The notes under the pieces were generated by a model. The model had not been told where the DNA came from. It ran no database searches and saw only the letters and a program-made list of their open reading frames with translations. 6,566 nt of DNA from an uncultured Collinsella sp. (GTDB taxonomy: Bacteria > Actinomycetota > Coriobacteriia > Coriobacteriales > Coriobacteriaceae), in NCBI GenBank assembly GCA_902475825.1, contig CABSBA010000090.1, positions 1 to 6,566 on the forward strand. The letters are read 5' to 3'. Below, in pieces: positions 1-5,267 of the stretch (positions are counted from its first letter, which is position 1; each line of letters starts with the position of its first letter). A program made the position numbers and the translations under genes.

Positions 1-59
1 CTTCCAGCACCGGGCAGGCGTCAGCCCATATACCTCACCTTTCGGTTTTGCATAGGACA
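1..59 (-). rRNA. Partial 23S rRNA fragment, cut at the left edge
   Basis: Read on the minus strand, this stretch carries the highly conserved 23S core GACGCCTGCCCGGTGCTGGAAG, split here as GACGCCTGCCC then GGTGCTGGAAG, preceded by a helix-like CCTATGCAAAACCGAAAGG and GTATATGGGCT. This matches domain IV of bacterial 23S, by memory about E. coli positions 1790-1850, in the actinobacterial style. The RNA would continue leftward out of the window. On its 5' side the likeness stops near base 58-60: the expected sequence resembling CTGTTTACTAAAAACACAG is absent, and nothing further in the window looks like 23S. So this is either a truncated rRNA remnant, an rRNA gene interrupted at this point, or an assembly junction. 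The identity of the fragment is secure; its status as a functional gene is not. Confidence 0.85.
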
Positions 60-359
60 AACAAGCGTGCCTCGCGCCACGTCGGGCCCCAAAATGACGT
101 CGATCTCCGCAATAACACCCAACTGCAGCGGCGCTGGCAGAGCTCGCGGTGCTGAAAACTCCGTTTTTTGCACGGCCCAGGCGGGGGTACATCAAGACCG
201 GAAAGAACATCTCAACTTTTTTATGCAATCTGCAACTGGAAGTATGCAAAACACCAAGAGAAAGCATTGCCGATGTCCCAATTGAGCGCGCGGCGCAGCA
301 GCACCTGCGCCCAAATCCAGCAGAGCGGGGACGCTCCTAACGAACCCCCATCGACAAAC
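60..359. other. Intergenic region without a convincing gene
   Basis: Short open frames here have no ribosome binding site, no recognisable motif and overlap each other in different frames, so I call none of them. What can be seen is a run of six T (164-169) inside an imperfect hairpin GTGC (149-152) / GCAC (170-173), a set of 7-bp repeats at 222-249, and a 19-base segment at 56-74 resembling the terminator arm and tail at 353-371. Composition is less GC-biased around 150-260 than in the flanking genes. The region may be a non-coding repeat of the genome or a decayed remnant; it needs a whole-genome comparison to tell. Confidence 0.5.
222..249. repeat. Heptamer repeats of the TATGCAA type
   Basis: Four consecutive 7-base units read TATGCAA, TCTGCAA, CTGGAAG, TATGCAA. 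The first and last are identical, the second differs from them at one base and the third is diverged. An inverted copy, TTTTGCATA, lies at 46-54 inside the 23S fragment and matches TATGCAAAA at 243-251. The unit could be a binding-site array or chance; no adjacent gene explains it. Confidence 0.35.
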
Positions 360-407
360 AAACGCGGCTCGAGCGCCATCTCAAAATAGGCTGCCCGAGC
401 CGCGTTT
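360..407 (-). terminator. Rho-independent terminator of the YtcJ-like gene
   Basis: A perfect 12-bp stem pairs 360-371 with 396-407 around a 24-base loop. Read on the minus strand it begins 18 bases after the amidohydrolase stop codon, and the 3' arm ends in TTT followed by GTTTGTC, an interrupted T-rich tail. Position, orientation and stem strength fit termination of the minus-strand gene ending at 426. The long loop is a little unusual. Confidence 0.75.
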
Positions 408-425
408 AACGGTACGACATGAATA

Positions 426-2063
426 TTAGCGCTCGTAAATCAAGTTGCCTGCCAGGTAGGTGGCCTGAACCTTGGTGGCCTGGAGCTCTTGGGGGTCGAT
501 GGTGAGCGGGTTTTGGTCTAGGACTACCAGATCGGCGTATTTGCCGGGTTCCAGGCTGCCGAGGTTTTGCTCGTCGCCCGCTGCATAGGCGCTGCCCAGG
601 GTGTAGTTGCGCAAGGCTGTTGCCGCATCGATGCGCTCGCTCGGCAACCAGCCGCCCTCGGGCCAGTGGCTTTTGGGGTCTTGGCGCGTGATAGCCGTGT
701 AGAGCACGTTCATGCTGGTAACGGCTGTGATGGGGCTATCGGTGCCGAAGGCTTGGCGGATGCCGCGCTGCTTATAGGTCGCAAACGGCCACATGATGCG
801 GCTGCGCTCCAGGCCCAGATCGCGCTCCGGTCCACCCGGGTCGAGTGTAATGTGGCAGGGCTGGCTCGAAGCAACCACGTTGAGCTTGCGCAAGCGGTCG
901 ATGTCCTCGGGCAGAAGGTCCTCCAGGTGCTCGAGCGTGTTATGGCCGTGCTGGGGCAGGCCGTACAGATCGGCCGCTTCCTCGAAGATATCCAGCGCGG
1001 CATGAATCGCACCGTCACCAATGACGTGGATGCGCACGGTGTGACCGCGCTCCGCAGCCGCCAGAACCAGTTTGCGCATGCGCTCAGCCGGAACCGTCAG
1101 ACGGCCCTGGTCGCCCGGGAACCGCGGATTGGTATAGGGCTCGGTGAGATATGCCGTGTGTTCGCTCGACACGCCGTCGAAGAACTGCTTGAAACCCGGC
1201 GCCGAAAGCAGCGCGTTGTTCGCGTAACGTACCTGGAGCTCTTCTAGACGCGACTGGTCATCCAGCAGCGTGGGGAACAGATGGGCACGAATGCCCAGCT
1301 TGCCGGCCGTCTGCAGTTTGTCGTAGACATCGTCGCGGATAAAATCACAGCCCGGCATGGGCATGAGCGACATATCGCATATCGAGGTGATGCCCTGCTC
1401 GGCCATCCGCCTCATTTGATCGCCGTAAGCGCTTGCGATGCGATCCTCGCCCAGCCACTCAAGGCAGCGCGGTAGCAGCTGCATGGCAGCCGCCTCGTGA
1501 GCAATGCCCGTGAGCTCGCCGTTTGCATCCTTGTCGTAGCTACCGCCCGCCGGCGGCTCGCTGTCGCGCGTGACGCCGAGCGCCTCGAGTGCACGGCTGT
1601 TGAGCCAAAGCGTGTGCCCGTCGCCCGAATACATAACGCAGGGACGATCGGGGAACGCCGCATCGAGCGACGCCTTGGTCGGATGCTCGGGCGGGTCCCA
1701 ACGGTAGTCGCGCCAGCCCTGCGTCACAACCCAAGCGTCGTCGGGCAGGTCCTGGGAAAACTCGAGTGTGTGCTGCACCAGCGCCGCCTCGGACGTGCCC
1801 ATATCCATGAGCATGTACGGCGAGGAACCAACCGAGGTATGGAAGAAGTGCAGATGAGCGTCATGGAAACCGGGGCAGACAAACTGCTCGCCGTAGTCGA
1901 GAACCGGCGTGGCGGCGGGAGCGGCGGCGATCACGTCATCGGGCTTGCCGACTGCGACGATACGGTCGCCTGCGATGGCAATCGCCAGCTCGCAGGCAGT
2001 ATCGATGCCGTCTTGCGCGGTAAAGACGTTCTTGGAGCGGATAATCCGATCGATATGTGGCAT
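426..2063 (-). CDS. YtcJ-like metal-dependent amidohydrolase (amidohydrolase family 3)
   Basis: This 545-residue protein belongs to the amidohydrolase superfamily, YtcJ-like branch (PF07969), a probably cytoplasmic metal-dependent hydrolase of amide or related bonds. Visible landmarks are an N-terminal beta-strand region ending in CPGFHDAHLH (63-72, metal ligands H70 and H72), GDGHTLWLNS (147-156), FKQFFDG with K292 in the place of the bridging lysine, IHVIGDGA (345-352, H346), LEHLEDL (H379), FGTDSPI (439-445, D442) and the C-terminal LGSLEPGKYADLVVLD. Length is normal for the family and all catalytic positions seem present. Three in-frame ATGs lie at 2075, 2069 and 2063; the last has GGGG six bases upstream and is chosen, while the frame stays open further upstream. 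It is transcribed divergently from the M20 gene. Substrate unknown: YtcJ-like proteins are widely annotated as amidohydrolases with few characterised members. Family call is firm, start moderate. Confidence 0.93.
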   Translation of the reverse strand: MPHIDRIIRSKNVFTAQDGIDTACELAIAIAGDRIVAVGKPDDVIAAAPAATPVLDYGEQFVCPGFHDAHLHFFHTSVGSSPYMLMDMGTSEAALVQHTLEFSQDLPDDAWVVTQGWRDYRWDPPEHPTKASLDAAFPDRPCVMYSGDGHTLWLNSRALEALGVTRDSEPPAGGSYDKDANGELTGIAHEAAAMQLLPRCLEWLGEDRIASAYGDQMRRMAEQGITSICDMSLMPMPGCDFIRDDVYDKLQTAGKLGIRAHLFPTLLDDQSRLEELQVRYANNALLSAPGFKQFFDGVSSEHTAYLTEPYTNPRFPGDQGRLTVPAERMRKLVLAAAERGHTVRIHVIGDGAIHAALDIFEEAADLYGLPQHGHNTLEHLEDLLPEDIDRLRKLNVVASSQPCHITLDPGGPERDLGLERSRIMWPFATYKQRGIRQAFGTDSPITAVTSMNVLYTAITRQDPKSHWPEGGWLPSERIDAATALRNYTLGSAYAAGDEQNLGSLEPGKYADLVVLDQNPLTIDPQELQATKVQATYLAGNLIYER

Positions 2064-2151
2064 GGGCATCCCCATTTCTGGCAGGAAATTCAACACCCCC
2101 GAGTGTACTCCCCCGCCTCGGTTACAAAATGCCAAGCGGCAAACGGCAGCT

Positions 2152-2180
2152 TTGCCAGGCCAAGTGGCAGGTGGCATACT
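2152..2180 (+). promoter_or_regulatory. Candidate sigma-70 promoter of the M20 gene, with an overlapping inverted repeat
   Basis: TTGCCA (2152-2157) and CATACT (2175-2180) are spaced by exactly 17 bases and lie about 50 bases upstream of the M20 start codon. The -35 box matches consensus at four of six positions, as does the -10. An inverted repeat TGCCA (2153-2157), seven bases, TGGCA (2165-2169) overlaps the -35 box and the spacer, which is where a repressor or activator could bind. Prediction by eye only. Confidence 0.45.
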
Positions 2181-2214
2181 GGAAAGAGCTTGTACGATTT
2201 TGCGATAAACCAGT

Positions 2215-2220
2215 AAGGAG
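2215..2220 (+). promoter_or_regulatory. Ribosome binding site AAGGAG fixing the M20 start
   Basis: AAGGAG sits ten bases before the ATG at 2231. The same frame is open back to 2057, but only this ATG has a good Shine-Dalgarno, and the upstream part would overlap the divergent gene's start and has no family likeness. This decides the start in favour of 2231. Confidence 0.85.
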
Positions 2221-2230
2221 CAAATCGACC

Positions 2231-3694
2231 ATGACGAAGACCAAGGCACAGCAGATTATGGCGGCGACCGAGGCTCGCGCGGCTGACGACGTCACCGCGG
2301 CCATCCAAGATATCGCCGCCGAGTTTGAGCCCTACATCATCAAGCAGCGTCGGCACTTCCATAAGCACCCGGAGCTGAGCCTCGTCGAAGAGCGCACGAC
2401 TTCTGACATCGCCAACCAGCTCGACGCCATGAATATCCCCTACGAGCGTCCGCTCAAGACGGGCCTGGTGGCGACCCTTCGCGGCACCGCGCCCGACGCC
2501 TATCGCGAGGACGGCACGCCGCGCCGCCGCATCCTGCTGCGCGCGGATATCGATGCCCTGCCCGTCACCGAGCAGACCGGCGAGGAGTTCGCCAGCGTCA
2601 ACGAGGGCTGCATGCACGCCTGCGGCCACGACTGCCACATCGCCATGATGCTCGGCACGCTGCAGATCCTGCGCCATATGACCGACGACATCCACGGCGA
2701 GGTCCGCATCGTCTTCCAGCCCAGTGAGGAAAACGGCCAGGGCGCGAAACTCATGATCGGCACGGGCGTGCTCGACGGCGTCGATGGCGCCTACGCCGCG
2801 CACATCTGGAGCGAGGTCGACGCCGGCACCGTAAGCTGCGAGCCCGGCCCGCGCATGGCCAATACCGACTGGTTCCGTATCGATGTCCGCGGTACCTCGT
2901 GCCACGGCGCCATGCCCCAGCGCGGCCACGACGCCGTCATGGTGGCCGCCGAGATCGTCAATGCCCTGCAGACCATCGTTTCGCGCGAGATCAGCCCCTA
3001 CGAGCCGGCTGTCATCACCGTCGGCGAGCTGCACGGCGGCACCGCGCGCAACGTTATCGCCGGCACGGCCTACCTCGCCGGCACGGTGCGCACCTACGGC
3101 GATTCGACCCACGAGGAAATGCCGGAGCTTATGCGCCGCATCGTTGAGCATACTGCGGCCGCCTTGGGCGCCGAGGCAGAGCTCACCGACTATACCATCG
3201 CCAACTACAAGGTCGAAAACGACGCAGCTTCGAGCGAGCGCTGCCGTCAGGCCGTAATCAAGTGCCTGGGCCCCACCGGTCAAGGCCATTACCGTGGCAC
3301 GCTCTCGGGCGAGGATTTTTCGGAGTACCTGCGCCGCGTGCCGGGCGTGCTCGCCTTTGTAGGTACGCGTAACCCCAAGATTGGCGCCACGTACGCCCAG
3401 CATTCCTGCTTCTACAAGATTGACGAGTCGGTACTGGCCAAGGGTTCCATGGTAGCCGCCCAGTATGCCATCGACTTTTTGGCCGAGCCCACGCAAGAGG
3501 AGCTCGACGGCCCCGCGATCACCGCGGTCGCCGAAACCAACCCCGATCTGGCCGCCAAGTTGCGCTCTGCCAAGGCGACGACCGCCGAGGCTCGCGACGC
3601 CATCCATGATGCCCGCACGGCTCGCCATGCCGCAATCAAGGGCATCCACGAAGCCCGCGCCGCCGCTCGTCACGAGGATAAGCACGGCGAGTAG
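2231..3694 (+). CDS. M20 family amidohydrolase / peptidase (M20D, HipO/AbgB type)
   Basis: This 487-residue zinc hydrolase of the M20D group would remove an acyl group or cleave an amide bond from N-acyl amino acids or small peptides in the cytoplasm; the substrate cannot be told. Landmarks: HPELS (46-50), RADIDALPV (104-112), MHACGHDCH (128-136, metal ligands C131 and H133), FQPSEENGQGA (162-172, catalytic E166 and ligand E167), H191 in AAHIW, the dimerisation-domain motif GTSCHGAMPQ with H225, GGTARNVIAGTA (269-280), SGEDFSEYL (359-367) and late ligand H391 in HSCFYKIDE. The enzyme core ends near residue 418. The remaining ~69 residues are an extra Ala/Arg/Glu-rich tail, probably helical, beyond the usual ~390-400 residue length. 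An insert-like PDAYREDGTPRRR precedes RADID. It is the only plus-strand gene, divergent from the YtcJ-like gene, and ends before a strong palindromic terminator. Family firm; role inferred. Confidence 0.94.
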   Translation: MTKTKAQQIMAATEARAADDVTAAIQDIAAEFEPYIIKQRRHFHKHPELSLVEERTTSDIANQLDAMNIPYERPLKTGLVATLRGTAPDAYREDGTPRRRILLRADIDALPVTEQTGEEFASVNEGCMHACGHDCHIAMMLGTLQILRHMTDDIHGEVRIVFQPSEENGQGAKLMIGTGVLDGVDGAYAAHIWSEVDAGTVSCEPGPRMANTDWFRIDVRGTSCHGAMPQRGHDAVMVAAEIVNALQTIVSREISPYEPAVITVGELHGGTARNVIAGTAYLAGTVRTYGDSTHEEMPELMRRIVEHTAAALGAEAELTDYTIANYKVENDAASSERCRQAVIKCLGPTGQGHYRGTLSGEDFSEYLRRVPGVLAFVGTRNPKIGATYAQHSCFYKIDESVLAKGSMVAAQYAIDFLAEPTQEELDGPAITAVAETNPDLAAKLRSAKATTAEARDAIHDARTARHAAIKGIHEARAAARHEDKHGE

Positions 3695-3730
3695 TCGTCA
3701 CGCCCATCTATAACAGTCTGGCTATAGCAA

Positions 3731-3766
3731 AGCGGGGGCGGACGTTTCGAAACGTCCGCCCCCGCT
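3731..3766. terminator. Perfect 36-bp palindrome, probable bidirectional terminator
   Basis: The sequence is an exact palindrome with 18-base arms (3731-3748 and 3749-3766), centred on CG, the arms being GC-rich (AGCGGGGGCGGACG). As RNA it folds to a long stem capped by a tiny loop around TTCGAA. It lies 36 bases after the plus-strand M20 stop and 58 bases after the stop of the minus-strand gene ending at 3825, so it is convergent for both. The downstream T runs (CATTTG on plus, TTGCTA on minus) are short, so efficiency in each direction is uncertain. Confidence 0.75.
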
Positions 3767-3781
3767 CATTTGTCAAGCGTT

Positions 3782-3813
3782 ATTTCTACCATTTCTACCC
3801 CGTCCCCAAATGG
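3782..3813. repeat. Tandem ATTTCTACC and G-rich/C-rich motif
   Basis: ATTTCTACC occurs twice head to tail (3782-3790 and 3791-3799), followed by CCCCGTCCCCAAATGG (3798-3813). The latter resembles CCTGTCCCTATTTGG at 6479-6493. Both copies lie just downstream of a minus-strand stop codon, reading there as CCATTTGGGGACGGGG and CCAAATAGGGACAGG. Possibly a dispersed intergenic repeat. Confidence 0.3.
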
Positions 3814-3824
3814 CAGGCGGCATG

Positions 3825-5117
3825 CTACTCGTCCTGAGGGTCCTCATCGGAACTTGACTCGGGCGCCGGCTCAGGCGCGGGCGCCGGCTCAGGTGCAGGT
3901 GCCGACTCGGGCGCCGGCTCGGGCTCGGGCTCAGGCGCAGGCGCAGGCGCAGGCTCAGGCACGGGCGCCGGCTCGGGCGCGGGCTTGGGCTCAGGCGCGA
4001 CATCCGGAGCACTGTAACCCGAGGGAGTGGACTTCTTCTCAAAGGGCAATACAAAGGTCAGGACGTCATCCTTGTCCTCGTCGGCCCACTCGCTTGCATA
4101 ACGCGCGACCCAATAGCCAACGGCACGGTGCTTGAGCATCTTGCCAAAGACTGTAAGAAACACGGTGACAAAAGCGACCAGCACCAGGAACAGCACGAGT
4201 GTGATGCCACCGCCGGCAACAATCGCCTCAATACCCGTAGGACGATAGTAGTAGCTATACATACCGACAGAGGCAACGGCGCCAAAGACGACCGTCAAGA
4301 TCCATGTGACAACGTTGGCGACCAGGCCCGTCAAAAACTCGGGAAGGAACGAAGCACAGAACAGCTTGGTCTTATTGTTCTTAAAGGCTGCCCAAACCTT
4401 ATCGAGCGAAAACGCGCTCTCGACGCGACCGGTCACCGCAAAGTGCATCACGGCAATGTCGGCGAACATCTTAAAGAAGACCCCCAGAACCGCCGTGGCA
4501 ATCATAGCCAGGACAAGCAGGCCAAGCGAGCCAAACAGCGCAGCCTCGAGCGCATAAGAGCCGTAATAAGAATACGAGCCCGCAGCGCCAATTACCACGC
4601 CCTCCACCAGCGAAAGCACTACACCGATAATGGGAATGGCAGCGATAAACTCGAGCACGACCGAAATAACGCTCGAAAAGATTCCGAGACCAAACGACGT
4701 GGAACGCATCAACGGACGCTCCATGCCGTCATCGATCTTAAGCGACAGGTCGCGACCCCACTCGATGCCAAAGCCCGAACCGCACACGCTCGCCACGTAG
4801 GCAGCCAAAAAGCCGATGGCAGCCGCAATACCGCCGATAACGGGGATGAACAGCACGAGTACCGACACGACACAGATAAGCGCCGGCAAAAAGGCAATCT
4901 GGCACACGCGCTGCAGCACGCCCGGAGTCTTGGTCATATCCTCAAACGCCTGAGCCGTGCAGCCCTTGGACGCGTTCGCGACAGGTTGAGGAACAAACTG
5001 CTGAGGCTGAGGCTGACCCTGAGGGGTGGAAGCCGCAGCACCGACATTGGGGGCACCACACACGCCGCAGAACTTGTCGTTATCGCCCATGGGGGCGCCA
5101 CACTGCGAACAGAACAT
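3825..5117 (-). CDS. Zinc-ribbon membrane protein, DUF4013-like, with Pro/Glu/Ala tail
   Basis: This 430-residue protein starts with a zinc ribbon: C3 and C6, then C17 and C20, two CxxC knuckles with GAP turns, like small zinc-ribbon domains. A linker rich in Gln and Pro (about 30-50) leads to a hydrophobic body with probable membrane spans near 74-92, 95-113, 146-175, 193-216, 258-284 and 297-325. The segment FADIAVMHFAVTGRVESAFS (218-237) followed by a charged stretch is reminiscent of DUF4013 membrane proteins; I recall this family only as uncharacterised. The C-terminus (371-420) is a PAPEPAPE-type repeat followed by acidic SSSDEDPQDE. The start at 5117 is chosen because AAGGG sits nine bases upstream and the methionine directly precedes the ribbon. 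The next gene upstream on this strand is the YitT-like gene, ending about 150 bases away. Role unknown; likely in the cytoplasmic membrane. Confidence 0.8.
   Translation of the reverse strand: MFCSQCGAPMGDNDKFCGVCGAPNVGAAASTPQGQPQPQQFVPQPVANASKGCTAQAFEDMTKTPGVLQRVCQIAFLPALICVVSVLVLFIPVIGGIAAAIGFLAAYVASVCGSGFGIEWGRDLSLKIDDGMERPLMRSTSFGLGIFSSVISVVLEFIAAIPIIGVVLSLVEGVVIGAAGSYSYYGSYALEAALFGSLGLLVLAMIATAVLGVFFKMFADIAVMHFAVTGRVESAFSLDKVWAAFKNNKTKLFCASFLPEFLTGLVANVVTWILTVVFGAVASVGMYSYYYRPTGIEAIVAGGGITLVLFLVLVAFVTVFLTVFGKMLKHRAVGYWVARYASEWADEDKDDVLTFVLPFEKKSTPSGYSAPDVAPEPKPAPEPAPVPEPAPAPAPEPEPEPAPESAPAPEPAPAPEPAPESSSDEDPQDE
3858..3995. repeat. Hexanucleotide low-complexity repeat encoding a PEPA tail
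   Basis: Read on the plus strand, the stretch is built from degenerate GGCTC/GGCGC hexamers (GGCTCAGGCGC and GGCGCCGGCTC), giving Pro-Ala, Pro-Glu dipeptides in the minus-strand protein. The units are in frame and multiples of six bases, so gain or loss of units would change tail length without a frameshift. The strong bias also leaves open frames in other phases that are not genes. Confidence 0.75.
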
Positions 5118-5126
5118 CGAAATCAT

Positions 5127-5131
5127 CCCTT
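5127..5131 (-). promoter_or_regulatory. Ribosome binding site AAGGG for the zinc-ribbon protein
   Basis: AAGGG on the minus strand lies nine bases before the ATG at 5117. An ATG at 5126 directly abuts it and is too close, and an earlier start at 5201 would add 28 residues before the zinc ribbon, so the 5117 start is preferred. Confidence 0.65.
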
Positions 5132-5178
5132 CGTATCTAGAGCGAATCACCTGGATCGCAAACGATGTCTTTGGCATC

Positions 5179-5184
5179 ATTATC
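5179..5184 (-). promoter_or_regulatory. Candidate -10 box GATAAT upstream of the zinc-ribbon gene
   Basis: GATAAT matches the -10 consensus TATAAT at five of six bases, on the minus strand 61 bases before the start codon. No good -35 box is found 16-18 bases upstream, so a promoter here is only possible. It would let this gene be transcribed separately from the YitT-like gene. Confidence 0.25.
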
Positions 5185-5267
5185 ACCCAATGTGAGGACA
5201 AATACTCTTAGATGACGTATTTGCAACGCGCGAGGCGCTTTTCGATTGTTTGATGAGTGTGTCCGCG

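Noticed and set aside
67..389. Three short overlapping plus-strand open frames in the left intergenic region
   Set aside because: They overlap in different frames, lack ribosome binding sites and have no recognisable motif; one even runs across the terminator stem of the neighbouring gene.
1..425. A group I or group II intron interrupting the 23S gene
   Set aside because: I looked for a group II domain V-like hairpin and for intron boundary features next to base 58 and saw none; the downstream genes are ordinary chromosomal genes. I keep the truncated fragment as a finding but not the intron idea.
567..2216. Open frames on the plus strand opposite the YtcJ-like gene (567-1247, 1497-2216)
   Set aside because: No family likeness, no good ribosome binding sites, and fully covered by a gene with intact catalytic motifs.
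2090..3685. A 531-codon open frame on the minus strand opposite the M20 gene
   Set aside because: The M20 gene on the plus strand has all its family motifs in the correct order. The opposing frame is an artefact of strong GC third-position bias and shows no recognisable domain or ribosome binding site.
3770..4054. Arg/Pro or Ala/Arg repeat open frames in the hexamer region
   Set aside because: They are other-phase readings of the PEPA repeat and carry no independent evidence for translation.
4128..5195. A 355-codon open frame on the plus strand opposite the zinc-ribbon membrane gene
   Set aside because: The protein is rich in His, Arg, Lys and Asp with no domain, as expected for a mirror of a membrane gene; the minus strand frame has a zinc ribbon, membrane spans and a ribosome binding site.
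5225..5242. A weak hairpin AACGCGCGAGGCGCTT between the two minus-strand membrane genes
   Set aside because: The stem is short with an unpaired base, and the only T run follows on the plus strand where no gene ends. It does not convincingly terminate the YitT-like gene.
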